Shown here one piece after another: positions 42,596-51,624 of a stretch of 64,000 nucleotides of DNA. The position numbers and the translations under genes were made by a program. Numbering within the stretch: position 1 is the stretch's first letter; every line of letters begins with the position of its first letter. The notes under the pieces are model-generated. The model made no database searches and was not told the DNA's origin. It worked only from the letters and a program-made list of their open reading frames with translations. The DNA comes from Candidatus Gastranaerophilales bacterium (lineage in GTDB: Bacteria; Cyanobacteriota; Vampirovibrionia; Gastranaerophilales; Gastranaerophilaceae), in NCBI GenBank assembly GCA_944324945.1, contig CALUYE010000002.1, positions 124,001-188,000 of the forward strand. The letters run 5' to 3'.

Positions 42596-45055
42596 TTATT
42601 CTTCAATTTTTTCAATAACTATCTTATCGTCTCTATAGTCCATTTTAAGCTTGTCATGGGCTTTATAGTTACCGCTTAAGATTTCTTCAGCCAGAACATC
42701 CTCAACTTTGCGCTGAATCACTCTTCTTAAAGGCCTTGCGCCATAGGTTTCTGAGTATCCCTCTTTTGCAAGATAATCTTTAGCTTCATCCGTAACTTCA
42801 ATTGTTAAATCGCGCTCAGACAGACGTTTGAACAAGTCTTTTAACATCAAGTCAACAATTTGTCTTATTTCTTCCTGACTTAAGTGAGCGAATACTATAA
42901 TATCATCTACACGGTTTAAAAACTCTGGACGAAATGCCTTTTTAAGTTCTTCATTAACCGTTTCTTTTAATTTTTCGTATTTATCTTTTTTATCATCGCC
43001 CGATACCGAGAAGCCAAGCTTTTGAGTATTTGTAATCATGCTTGCGCCTACGTTTGATGTCATAATTATTATTGTATTTTTAAAGTTTATATGTCGCCCT
43101 TTAGAATCGGTCAACCTGCCGTCATCAAGTATTTGAAGCATAATATTAAATACATCAGGATGTGCTTTTTCAATTTCATCAAATAAAACAACGCAATAAG
43201 GTTTTTTTCTGATGATTTCGCACATATTACCGCCATCATCATAACCTACATATCCCGGAGGAGAACCGATTAATTTTGAAGTTGCATGTTTTTCCATGTA
43301 TTCCGACATATCGATTCTAACCATATTATCTTCGGAACCAAACACAGCTTCTGCAAGGGCTTTTGCAAGCTCTGTTTTACCGACACCCGTAGGTCCCGAA
43401 AAAATAAAGCTGCCTATTGGTCTGTTTGGAGATTTTAATCCGACCCTTGCGCGTCTTATTGATTTTGCAAGGGAAGTAACGGCATCAGACTGCCCGATAA
43501 CACGTTTGTGAAGCGTTTCTTCAAGTTTTAATAATCTTTCCGATTCCGCTTCGGTTATTTTTGTAACAGGAATCCCTGTTATTGTTGCTATAACTTGAGC
43601 AACCTCTTCAACACCGACCGTCGGTTTATTTTCTTCTTGAGTTTCTCTCCAGTGCTCTGAAACTTCATGGATTTTTTCTTTTAAATTTGCTTCATCATCT
43701 CTTAAATCGGAAGCTCTTTCAAACTCTTGGTTTCTTATTGCTTCTTCTTTTTCTTTGATTATCGCTTTTAATTGCTTATCTAATTCCTTGCCTTCAGGCG
43801 GCAGGGTTGATACGTTTAAGCGCACTTTTGAAGCCGCTTCATCAATAATATCTATTGCTTTATCGGGTAAAAAGCGCTCTGTTATAAATTTTGACGATAA
43901 TTCAGTTGCTGCAACTATTGCCTCATCTGAGATAATTAATTTATGGTGTTCTTCATATTTTGGTTTTAAACCTTTAATTATTTCTATAGTTTCTTCAATA
44001 GAAGGCTGATCAACTATTACTGTTTGGAAGCGTCTTTCAAGAGCGGAGTCCTTTTCAATATATTTTCTGTACTCATCAAGTGTTGTAGCGCCGATTACCT
44101 GAATTTCGCCTCTTGATAGCGCGGGTTTTAAAATGTTAGCCGCATCAATTGCGCCTTCTGCAGCCCCTGCACCGATTAAGGTATGCATTTCATCAATTAC
44201 AAGAATAATGTTTCCTGCCTGTCTTATTTCATCCATTATCTTTTTAAGGCGTTCTTCAAATTCGCCTCTGTATTTAGTTCCTGCGATTAGCAGCCCCATA
44301 TCAAGCTGAATAATTTTTTTATTTTCAAGAATATCGGGTACTTCACATTCAACAATTCTTTGAGCAAGCCCTTGTGCGATTGCAGTCTTACCGACACCGG
44401 GTTCACCTATTAAAACAGGGTTATTTTTGGTTCTTCTTGCTAAAATTTGAATAACGCGCTCAATTTCTTTTTCGCGGCCAACAACAGGGTCAAGCCTTTG
44501 TTCTTGCGCCGCAAGAGTTAAATCCGTACCAAATTCATCCAGCGAAGGAGTTTTGGCACTTTTTTGCGAAACTCCAGGCGTTGCAAGTGCCGAGCCTGAT
44601 GAAGATGATGAAGATGACTTAGATTCACCAAGCATTTTAATTATATTAGAGCGGCATTTATTTAAATCTACTCCAAGATTTTCCAAAACCTTAGCTGCAA
44701 CGCCTTCGCCTTCTCTGATTAAACCTAAAAGAAGGTGTTCGGTGCCTATATAATTATGGCCAAGCTGTCTTGCTTCATCCCATGATAATTCCAAAACTTT
44801 TTTTGCTCTCGGAGTGAAAGGAATTTCAACCGCAACAAAGCCGCATCCGCGACCGATTATTTTTTCAACTTCTTCTCTTGCTTCTTTTATATTTACTCCC
44901 ATTGACTTAAGAGTTTTTGCGGCAATTCCCGTGCCTTCGGAAATTAAACCCAATAAGAGCTGCTCGGTACCGACAAAGTTATGACCAAGCCGTCTTGATT
45001 CTTCTTGCGCCAACATTATTACTCTTATTGCTTTTTCCGTAAATCTTTCAAACAT
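42596..45055 (-). CDS. clpC: ClpC-type AAA+ protease unfoldase
   Basis: An 819-aa Hsp100 ATPase that feeds proteins to ClpP. The N-terminal domain has two Clp-N repeats ([59 protein letters not shown]). Walker A1 is [12 protein letters not shown], with Walker [11 protein letters not shown]. The middle (M) domain has a UVR-like coiled coil at about 420-455. Walker A2 is [12 protein letters not shown], with [14 protein letters not shown]. The short M domain distinguishes ClpC from ClpB. It stands alone rather than in the ctsR operon. The AAGGAAG site is strong. Confidence 0.96.
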   Translation of the reverse strand: MFERFTEKAIRVIMLAQEESRRLGHNFVGTEQLLLGLISEGTGIAAKTLKSMGVNIKEAREEVEKIIGRGCGFVAVEIPFTPRAKKVLELSWDEARQLGHNYIGTEHLLLGLIREGEGVAAKVLENLGVDLNKCRSNIIKMLGESKSSSSSSSGSALATPGVSQKSAKTPSLDEFGTDLTLAAQEQRLDPVVGREKEIERVIQILARRTKNNPVLIGEPGVGKTAIAQGLAQRIVECEVPDILENKKIIQLDMGLLIAGTKYRGEFEERLKKIMDEIRQAGNIILVIDEMHTLIGAGAAEGAIDAANILKPALSRGEIQVIGATTLDEYRKYIEKDSALERRFQTVIVDQPSIEETIEIIKGLKPKYEEHHKLIISDEAIVAATELSSKFITERFLPDKAIDIIDEAASKVRLNVSTLPPEGKELDKQLKAIIKEKEEAIRNQEFERASDLRDDEANLKEKIHEVSEHWRETQEENKPTVGVEEVAQVIATITGIPVTKITEAESERLLKLEETLHKRVIGQSDAVTSLAKSIRRARVGLKSPNRPIGSFIFSGPTGVGKTELAKALAEAVFGSEDNMVRIDMSEYMEKHATSKLIGSPPGYVGYDDGGNMCEIIRKKPYCVVLFDEIEKAHPDVFNIMLQILDDGRLTDSKGRHINFKNTIIIMTSNVGASMITNTQKLGFSVSGDDKKDKYEKLKETVNEELKKAFRPEFLNRVDDIIVFAHLSQEEIRQIVDLMLKDLFKRLSERDLTIEVTDEAKDYLAKEGYSETYGARPLRRVIQRKVEDVLAEEILSGNYKAHDKLKMDYRDDKIVIEKIEE

Positions 45056-45149
45056 ATAAGCTTCCTTAAATGTAATTTTCTATCACTATAAAAAGTTTAC
45101 AATGAAAGCATATATATTACAAGATAAAATAGAAGGCAAAATTTAAAAA

Positions 45150-45581
45150 TTATTCATCAATCATATCAAGTCTTTTTTGATGCCTGTTGGCTTCAAAAGA
45201 AGTGTTTAACCAGATATCTAAAATATCACAGGCTAAACCAGCCCCCAAGACTCTTGAGCCAAGACACAAAACATTTGAATTATTATGCGAGCGCGACATT
45301 TTAGCACTGTATGTATCAGAAACACATGCTGCTCTTATGCCTTTAAATCTGTTGGCACAAATTGACATACCAAGCCCTGTTCCGCAGATTAAAATCCCTT
45401 TATTAAATTCGCCTGATAAAATCTTAGAACACAATTTTTTTGCAAAATAAGGATAATCACATGATTTATTTGAATCTGTACCTAAATCCAAAACATCATA
45501 ATTTTGCGATAATAAATATTCTTTTATTTTCAATTTCAACTCAAACCCGCCATGGTCTGAAGCTATGACAATTTTATTCAT
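45150..45581 (-). CDS. rpiB: ribose-5-phosphate isomerase B
   Basis: A 143-aa RpiB/LacAB-family isomerase that interconverts ribose 5-phosphate and ribulose 5-phosphate. Motifs are IASDHGGFELK, DLGTDS, YPYFAKKL, GILICGTGLGMSICANRFKGIRAACV, RSHNNSNVLCLGSRV (the conserved His and Asn), and the C-terminal RHQKRLDMID. The GGGAG site is clear. It is monocistronic. Confidence 0.95.
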   Translation of the reverse strand: MNKIVIASDHGGFELKLKIKEYLLSQNYDVLDLGTDSNKSCDYPYFAKKLCSKILSGEFNKGILICGTGLGMSICANRFKGIRAACVSDTYSAKMSRSHNNSNVLCLGSRVLGAGLACDILDIWLNTSFEANRHQKRLDMIDE

Positions 45582-45644
45582 AAGAATCTCCCTAATATAT
45601 TTTATAATACAATAGGGAGAAAATAAATACAGAAAAATATGTTT

Positions 45645-47078
45645 TTATGATTTTGTAAAGATTTTTTTAATTCCGCCTGCAACTTTTGATAAAGCGCCGC
45701 CTGTCATGGAAATTGCCTTGCCGCCCAGCCATTTAACACCTTTTCCAACAAATTTAATCGGTGCTGCAATTGCTTTTCCTGTACCTTTTAAGGCTTTACC
45801 GGCTACTCCGGCTACTTTTGCACCAATTCCCGTAACCGAGCCAACTGCACTTAATCCGCCCGCAATTCCGCCTATCATAGCTCCGCTTGCGGCATCTTCT
45901 TGTGCGCCATCCATCAAATCGCCTGTTTTGTCATTGCTCCAATTGTCAAATCTGCCAACAGTGAATTTTGCAAGCGCACCGGTTGCTACTCCGACGAGAC
46001 CACCTGCAACTACTCCTATAGCAGCACCAATTGCCGTACCCGGACCGGGAAATACTGAACCCAAGATACCACCTGCGGTGGCTCCGACTTTAGCACCAAC
46101 TGCACCGCCGGCAAGAATTCCTACTGTGCCTGCAGCAACATTACCGGCCTTATCAGCTGCTCCGCCTGATTTTTGTTCATAGGTTGATACAAGTTCTTCA
46201 ACTTCATTCCACTGTTCTTCCGTTGCATTATCTCCAAGCGCTTCCAGCTCGGCAATTTTTGCATTAATATTATTTGAACTATATTTTGTATCGAATACAT
46301 TTTTAATCCAGCCGCCGATTTTTCCAATCCAGCCTTCATTTTCATTTGCTTTTTTAACTCTTTCTTTTAAATCAGAAATTTTTTGCAAGGTCTCTTCGCT
46401 TGTACCTGCGGGTGCTAATGATTCACCCTCGGCCGATGCATCGCCTCCTGCTCCTGCTGCAGAACTTCCATCTACAGACTCTTCACCTGATACACCTTCG
46501 CTACCTTCGGCAGAATCTGTTTTAAGACCGAAATTAACCTTATCTTCTTCGGTTAAATCCCTTGTTAATATTACTGTACCGTCATCCAAGCAAACCTGAA
46601 CTTTTTGTTCGCCGTCAATTGTTACAAGTTGCGCATAACCTTTTGAGTATTCAATTCTTTTGCCTTGTTCTTCTTCAGCTTCAATTTTTGTTGTTTCAAC
46701 GCTACCGTTTGTGTTGGATATTTCATAGTTTAATTTTTCAAGGCTAGCGCTTTCTTGCAATTCATCGAAATATTCAGGCGAAATGTCATATAAATCATCA
46801 TAATCATCAATAATATTGTTACTGTCATCACTTAACGCGTTTAAAGTGGCGTTAATTGCTTCTTGTTCAATGTCTGAAAAATCTTCAAGTTTAATTCCCG
46901 TATCGGATTCAATTTGTTGAAGTAATAAATCAACAGAAACGGTCTCATTATTTTCTTTTGCTTCATCGAATGCTGTTTTAAATGTATCTTCATTTACTTT
47001 TGATGAATCTTTTTGTTTGTATAAGTCCGTTAAGATTGAAATAAGATTGCCTGCTTCGATTTTTCCTGTTTGAGTCAT
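45645..47078 (-). CDS. large glycine-zipper protein of unknown function
   Basis: A 477-aa protein starting MTQTGKIEAGNL. The N-terminal 190 residues are acidic and contain VQVCLDDGTVIL. A Ser/Gly/Glu low-complexity linker follows (about 195-235), then a helical segment, then repeated Gly/Ala-rich hydrophobic helices at about 300-430 (for example GILAGGAVGAKVGATAGGIL), then an amphipathic Lys/Gly C-terminus. No signal peptide is present. Pore-forming or membrane-inserting proteins share this plan, but nothing more specific can be said. The start is placed at 47078 (AAAGGCAGGG upstream) rather than 47138. GC content is above that of its neighbours because of Gly/Ala codons. Confidence 0.7.
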   Translation of the reverse strand: MTQTGKIEAGNLISILTDLYKQKDSSKVNEDTFKTAFDEAKENNETVSVDLLLQQIESDTGIKLEDFSDIEQEAINATLNALSDDSNNIIDDYDDLYDISPEYFDELQESASLEKLNYEISNTNGSVETTKIEAEEEQGKRIEYSKGYAQLVTIDGEQKVQVCLDDGTVILTRDLTEEDKVNFGLKTDSAEGSEGVSGEESVDGSSAAGAGGDASAEGESLAPAGTSEETLQKISDLKERVKKANENEGWIGKIGGWIKNVFDTKYSSNNINAKIAELEALGDNATEEQWNEVEELVSTYEQKSGGAADKAGNVAAGTVGILAGGAVGAKVGATAGGILGSVFPGPGTAIGAAIGVVAGGLVGVATGALAKFTVGRFDNWSNDKTGDLMDGAQEDAASGAMIGGIAGGLSAVGSVTGIGAKVAGVAGKALKGTGKAIAAPIKFVGKGVKWLGGKAISMTGGALSKVAGGIKKIFTKS

Positions 47079-47283
47079 AATTAAACCCTGCCTTTTCACA
47101 CCACACTTTATGTACTTGTTTATTATCTTTAACGGCAATTTAGGTATAAAACTAAAGAAATTTTAAAAAAAAATTTACATTTTTTAATATTTTATTTTTT
47201 ATTGCCCAAAGGATTACTTGTTTTGAAAATTTTTTTGATGTAAATTAGGTTTTGTAGAGGTATTTATTTAAAGGATAAAACTT

Positions 47284-48243
47284 ATGGCAGAAAGAAAATT
47301 AGTTGGAACAGAAGAAATGTTCAAAAAAGCTCTTATGGGTCATTATGCAATAGGTGCTTACAATGTTAACAACATGGAAATTTTGCAAGGTATTGCAGAA
47401 GCTGCTGAAGAAACTCAATCTCCGATTATTCTTCAAGTTTCGGCAGGCGCAAGAAAATATGCAAACCAAACTTATCTAATTAAACTGGTTGAAGCTGCTC
47501 TTGCAACAACTACGGTTCCCATAGCACTTCACTTAGACCATGGTGCTGATTTTGAAATTTGCAAAGCTTGTATTGATGGCGGATTTTCTTCTGTTATGAT
47601 AGACGGATCAAGATTCCCTCTTGAAGAAAACATTGCACTAACCAAAAAAGTTGTAGATTACGCTCATGCACGCGGTGTTTCGGTTGAAGCAGAACTTGGT
47701 AAATTAGCAGGCGTTGAAGATGATGTTAAAGTCCATGCTAAAGATTCAACATACACAGACCCGCAAGAAGCAGCAAGATTTGTTAAAGAAACGGGCTGCG
47801 ATTCTTTGGCTGTTGCAATCGGTACATCTCACGGTGCTTACAAATTCAAAGGCGAAGCAAAACTTGACTTTGAAAGACTTGAAGAAATCAAAAAAGCTTT
47901 AGCTGATGCAGGATTCCCGAACTATCCTCTTGTATTACACGGTTCATCATCCGTTCCTAAAGAATTTGTTGAAAAATGTAATAAATACGGCGGTAACTTG
48001 CCTGATGCACAGGGAGTTCCGGAAGAAATGTTAAATTACGCTTCGAAACACGGTGTTGCTAAAATTAACATCGATACCGATTTAAGATTAGCTATGACAT
48101 CAACAATTCGTGAATTCTTTATTGAACATCCCGAAAAATTTGACCCGAGAGAATACATGGGCCCGGGAAGAACAGCTGTTAAAGAAATGGTAAAACATAA
48201 AATGATTGATGTACTTGGTACAGCAGGTCATGCAAAAGACTAA
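47284..48243 (+). CDS. fba: class II fructose-bisphosphate aldolase
   Basis: A 319-aa zinc-dependent aldolase of glycolysis and gluconeogenesis. Visible are YAIGAYNVNNMEILQGI, the zinc site HLDHGADFEICKACIDGGFSSVMIDGS, SVEAELGKLAG, TGCDSLAVAIGTSHGAYKF, LVLHGSSSVPKEFV, and KINIDTDLRLAMTSTIRE. The length fits class IIB/ketose-bisphosphate aldolases such as the tagatose-type branch; fructose 1,6-bisphosphate is the likely substrate. The AAAGGA site is clear. Codon use is that of a highly expressed gene. Confidence 0.94.
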   Translation: MAERKLVGTEEMFKKALMGHYAIGAYNVNNMEILQGIAEAAEETQSPIILQVSAGARKYANQTYLIKLVEAALATTTVPIALHLDHGADFEICKACIDGGFSSVMIDGSRFPLEENIALTKKVVDYAHARGVSVEAELGKLAGVEDDVKVHAKDSTYTDPQEAARFVKETGCDSLAVAIGTSHGAYKFKGEAKLDFERLEEIKKALADAGFPNYPLVLHGSSSVPKEFVEKCNKYGGNLPDAQGVPEEMLNYASKHGVAKINIDTDLRLAMTSTIREFFIEHPEKFDPREYMGPGRTAVKEMVKHKMIDVLGTAGHAKD

Positions 48244-48263
48244 ATTGTTATCTTAAATTAATC

Positions 48264-48299
48264 AAATGCCCGAAAAGTTTTCAGCTTTCGGGCATTTTT
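48264..48299 (+). terminator. terminator of fba
   Basis: AAATGCCCGAAA, 10-nt loop, TTTCGGGCATTT, T-run. Confidence 0.85.
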
Positions 48300-48326
48300 A
48301 ATTGTCAAGCGAAAAATGAATAATAT

Positions 48327-48396
48327 TAACGTTTTTAAAAAAAATTTACGTTATGAAATATTTGCTGATTTTAGATTTGGATTATGTTATAACATA
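48327..48396. promoter_or_regulatory. two inverted repeats upstream of the winged-helix gene
   Basis: TAACGT and ACGTTA are 15 nt apart (48327-48353). A perfect 14-bp palindrome TATGTTATAACATA (48383-48396) overlaps a TATAAC -10-like element. Both are operator-like and lie before a DNA-binding gene. Confidence 0.4.
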
Positions 48397-48434
48397 TTTA
48401 AAGCAATAAACACAAGTTATTTATGGGGGATTCA

Positions 48435-48941
48435 ATGAGTCAGTATCTAACTAAAGAAGAAATTAAACAATGGAGAAGTTCTTTAGAAAAGATTACATTG
48501 GAAGAGTATGCAAGAAGACTTGGAAAAATTCTTGAAGAAGACAAAAAAACAAGCGATATAATTGACATCGTAATGAAGAATGAAAAAAGATTGTACACTT
48601 CAAGAGAATCGTCTTCAAATAATCAAATTATTAAACTTGCAAAAGAATCGCAAAAAATACAAGATGAAATTTTAAATAAAAACGATTCAGGTGAAAATAA
48701 AAAAATAAATGATATTAAAAGCAAACTTAATTGCATAAAACCTTTAACGCAAAGAGAAAATCTTGTTTTAGACCATTTTATCGAAAATAAAGGCGAGATA
48801 GTATATGCTAAAGATTTAGCTAAAATATTAGATTTACCTTGCGATTATGTGTATAAATACATTAAAAATTTAAGAACAAAAATTTCTCAAGACATACTTA
48901 AAAACGCAACCAAAGGCGGTTATGTATTTGATTTAAATTAA
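48435..48941 (+). CDS. winged-helix DNA-binding protein without a receiver domain
   Basis: A 168-aa protein. Residues about 100-168 form an OmpR/PhoB-type winged helix: LTQRENLVLDHFIENKGEIVYAKDLAKIL, then VYKYIKNLRTKIS and GGYVFDLN. The first 100 residues are helical (SLEKITLEEYARRLGKILEEDKKTSDI) and lack any receiver signature. Directly downstream are a histidine kinase and a lone receiver, so signalling parts are on separate proteins. The start at 48435 uses the GGGGGA site; the ATG at 48423 overlaps it. A palindrome upstream could be its operator. Confidence 0.8.
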   Translation: MSQYLTKEEIKQWRSSLEKITLEEYARRLGKILEEDKKTSDIIDIVMKNEKRLYTSRESSSNNQIIKLAKESQKIQDEILNKNDSGENKKINDIKSKLNCIKPLTQRENLVLDHFIENKGEIVYAKDLAKILDLPCDYVYKYIKNLRTKISQDILKNATKGGYVFDLN

Positions 48942-48949
48942 GGTTATAA

Positions 48950-50176
48950 ATGGGTAATTTAAACTCTAAAACGTTAAAATTAATAAATAAAATTATTGAT
49001 TTTGATGATATAAATAACATTAAATTTTACGAAAAAATCCTTTTAATGGTTTCTAAAATATATCCAAAGGCAACTTTGGCTATATTTTTTTGTGAGGATG
49101 TAAGGTTCAACCTAAAAGTATCTAATCCTAAATATAAACCTTTTTCTATTGATAAAGAAGATTTGTATAATTTTTTTAATTCCGATAATGAGTATGAAGT
49201 AGTTAAATATCAAAAATGCGATTTTTTTAAAAAAAATACACTGTTTATAAAACTCTCCATTCAAGATTCAATATTCGGACTTTTGGCGCTAAGTGCGGAT
49301 GATGATATTAATGAGGATATAGTTGAAGCATTTTTAACCGTTTCAAAAATATTGAGCTATAAAATTAAAGACTATGAATTAAACGAAGTGTTTAAAATGC
49401 AATTAAGGGCAATGCAGGATGCAATTGCAGAAAAAGACGATGCGTACAGTGTTATAAAAAAGCAGCATAAAAAGCTTCAAGAAATCGATAAGACAAAAAG
49501 CTTGTTTCTTGCAAATATTTCCCATGAATTAAGAACACCACTAAACGCCATAATCGGCTTTTCTCAAGCATTAGACAGTCAAATATTCGGTTCACTGAAC
49601 GATAAACAGGGTGAATACATTAAAGATATTCAAATCTCAGGGCTTCATTTGCTTGGAATGATTAATGAAATCCTCGATTTATCAAAGCTTGAATCAAACG
49701 CCATGAAGTTTTGTCCTGTCGAATTAAATCCTGCTGTTGTTATTAATGAAGTCATAAATATACTTGAACCTTTATATAAAAATAAAAATATAAGTGTGGT
49801 TTTTAAAAACGAATTTGACGGGAATATCTATGCGGACAATCAAAAATTCCAGCAGATTTTGTATAATTTAATAAGTAACGCAATTAAATTTACCCCTCAA
49901 AACGGCAAAATTGAAATTCATCAACTTGTAAAAGATAAAAAATACATTCTTAAAATCAAAGATAACGGCATAGGTATTGATAAAAAGTATCATTCCAAGA
50001 TATTTAAAAAATTTGTCCATTTGAATAATGTCTATTCAAAAAATCAAACCTCAACAGGACTTGGTTTAACAATTACAAAAGAACTCGTTAAGCTTCATAA
50101 AGGAAAAATCACTCTTGAAAGCGAGCTTAACAAGGGAAGTTGCTTTACAATGGAGTTTTCAAACATAATAAGATGA
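48950..50176 (+). CDS. sensor histidine kinase with N-terminal GAF-like domain
   Basis: A 408-aa soluble kinase. Residues about 20-145 form a GAF-like sensor. A short coiled coil (145-185) leads to HisKA with the H-box ISHELRTPLNAIIGF (H192), then HATPase with an N-box QILYNLISNAIKFTP, G1 DNGIGI and G2 TGLGLTI. The domain order resembles hybrid kinases, but the receiver is on the next gene. The start lies 8 nt after the winged-helix gene; the ATG of the receiver overlaps the TGA stop. Confidence 0.9.
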   Translation: MGNLNSKTLKLINKIIDFDDINNIKFYEKILLMVSKIYPKATLAIFFCEDVRFNLKVSNPKYKPFSIDKEDLYNFFNSDNEYEVVKYQKCDFFKKNTLFIKLSIQDSIFGLLALSADDDINEDIVEAFLTVSKILSYKIKDYELNEVFKMQLRAMQDAIAEKDDAYSVIKKQHKKLQEIDKTKSLFLANISHELRTPLNAIIGFSQALDSQIFGSLNDKQGEYIKDIQISGLHLLGMINEILDLSKLESNAMKFCPVELNPAVVINEVINILEPLYKNKNISVVFKNEFDGNIYADNQKFQQILYNLISNAIKFTPQNGKIEIHQLVKDKKYILKIKDNGIGIDKKYHSKIFKKFVHLNNVYSKNQTSTGLGLTITKELVKLHKGKITLESELNKGSCFTMEFSNIIR

Positions 50177-50532
50177 ATATTTTAGTTATTGAAGATAACG
50201 AATTAAATATGAAATTATTTAATGATATTCTAAAATATCTCAATTACAATGTAGATTGTGCTTATGACGGCCTTGAGGGGTTTAATAAGATAAAAGAAAA
50301 TAACTATAATCTTATTATTTTAGATATTCAGCTTCCAAAGTTAAACGGGTTTGACCTGTTGGATAAATTAAAAACAGAAAATATAAAAACGCCTGAAATA
50401 ATCATAGTTTCAGCCTGTGCAATGGATTGCGACAAACAAAAAGCAAAAGAATATAATATCGACACATATATTACAAAACCGATTGATATTAAAAATTTTT
50501 TAAATATTGTAAAATCTAAGCTTGGCGCCTAG
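50173..50532 (+). CDS. single-domain response regulator (CheY/DivK-like)
   Basis: A 119-aa stand-alone receiver: acidic pocket E7/D8, phospho-acceptor D51 (LIILDIQLP), S80 in place of the usual Thr, and K102 in ITKPID. It has no output domain. The start ATG overlaps the kinase stop (ATGA). It overlaps the convergent TOPRIM gene by 4 bp. It could phosphorelay to the winged-helix protein encoded two genes upstream or act through other partners. Confidence 0.92.
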   Translation: MNILVIEDNELNMKLFNDILKYLNYNVDCAYDGLEGFNKIKENNYNLIILDIQLPKLNGFDLLDKLKTENIKTPEIIIVSACAMDCDKQKAKEYNIDTYITKPIDIKNFLNIVKSKLGA

Positions 50533-51494
50533 TTTATAAATTCAGACACAAGTTTATTTATTTCGGAATTTTTAAAATCCTCAATATTACAGTAATTTTT
50601 TATATAATCCTTTAATTCTTGCGCAAACTGAGCTTTTTTAAACTCTCCAAAACCGTATTTTTTATATATATCTCCTAAGTTTTCAACATTTTTATTTAAA
50701 GAATTAAAATCCGTTGTTTCGCAGTTTAATTCGTTTGAATGCGTTGAATTTATGGTATTTTTTAATATTTCACAAGGAATAATATCTTCAAATTCACCGC
50801 TTTTTAAGATGTAGAGCTTATCTGTGGCTCTTAATTTATTTTCAATTACACCTTTAATTTGTATTGCATCACTATCAAGCAGTATATACACAGGCAAATT
50901 ATATATATCAGCCATTTGATAAAACTTCCTTGCAACCTGATTTTTCCCGCCTGCAGGGATAACCATGACCCCCATTTTATTAAAGTCATAATTAAAAAGT
51001 TTAAATATGGTACTTAATAAAGTATATTCCGTTTGTCCTTCGCAAAGAATTATCTTTTCAACCGGATATAAAAGAGAATATTCATTTCTTAGTTTTATAA
51101 TATTGCATTCATTTTCAACAATTCTTTTAAACCAGATAACGTTTTTGGGTGTGTTTGAATTTATATCGATATTTTTTAATATACCTTTATAATTCAATCG
51201 TACCGATAGGTATTGATAAGATAATATGTTATTTTTAAAATATTTATCTTCAAGTGAATTAATAAGAGCATAGATAGATGAATTATCAAATTCTTCATCA
51301 AGCGAATTATTGATTATTTCGCATGCTATTTTAATATTGTCTGCAATAGTGATATTTTTAACTTTATCACTTGTGCAGAATTTATTTATAACGTCATCAA
51401 ATACACGTTTATATCTGATATATGCCGGTGTTAGTCTTGTTAATCTGTCTATAATTGTAATGAAATAATCATGCGGAATTTTATTGTACTTCAT
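50529..51494 (-). CDS. TOPRIM-domain protein, OLD-nuclease-like, without ATPase
   Basis: A 321-aa protein whose C-terminal half holds an OLD-type TOPRIM domain: the catalytic glutamate E152 in ILCEGQTE, and the acidic pair D207/D209 in LLDSDA. The N-terminal 145 residues are helical and unfamiliar. OLD-family nucleases normally have an ABC ATPase in front of the TOPRIM; here it is missing. A nucleic-acid cleaving role, for example in repair or phage defence, is possible. The ATG at 51494 is preferred over the TTG at 51566, since a TTGCGC-N17-TATTTT promoter ends 6 nt before it. Confidence 0.7.
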   Translation of the reverse strand: MKYNKIPHDYFITIIDRLTRLTPAYIRYKRVFDDVINKFCTSDKVKNITIADNIKIACEIINNSLDEEFDNSSIYALINSLEDKYFKNNILSYQYLSVRLNYKGILKNIDINSNTPKNVIWFKRIVENECNIIKLRNEYSLLYPVEKIILCEGQTEYTLLSTIFKLFNYDFNKMGVMVIPAGGKNQVARKFYQMADIYNLPVYILLDSDAIQIKGVIENKLRATDKLYILKSGEFEDIIPCEILKNTINSTHSNELNCETTDFNSLNKNVENLGDIYKKYGFGEFKKAQFAQELKDYIKNYCNIEDFKNSEINKLVSEFIN

Positions 51495-51529
51495 AATTTT
51501 AAAATACAACAGTTTAAAATGACGCGCAA
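51495..51529 (-). promoter_or_regulatory. leaderless promoter of TOPRIM gene
   Basis: The minus strand reads TTGCGC (51524-51529), 17-nt spacer, TATTTT (51501-51506), 6 nt, ATG at 51494. No Shine-Dalgarno. Confidence 0.55.
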
Positions 51530-51624
51530 GTAAAGGAATATAAAATATAAAGTGTAGGATTGACAATTTATTTCTATGTGATATTATTTAAATAGAGATT
51601 TTTATCACGAAAAGGAGAATAAAA

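Noticed and set aside
45706-46182. A long open frame on the plus strand (158 codons) rich in Pro and Ala, opposite the glycine-zipper gene
   Set aside because: It mirrors Gly/Ala codons of the real gene on the opposite strand; composition is low-complexity and no ribosome binding site precedes it.
48423-48434. ATG at 48423 as start of the winged-helix gene
   Set aside because: It sits just before GGGGGA, which is correctly spaced for the ATG at 48435.
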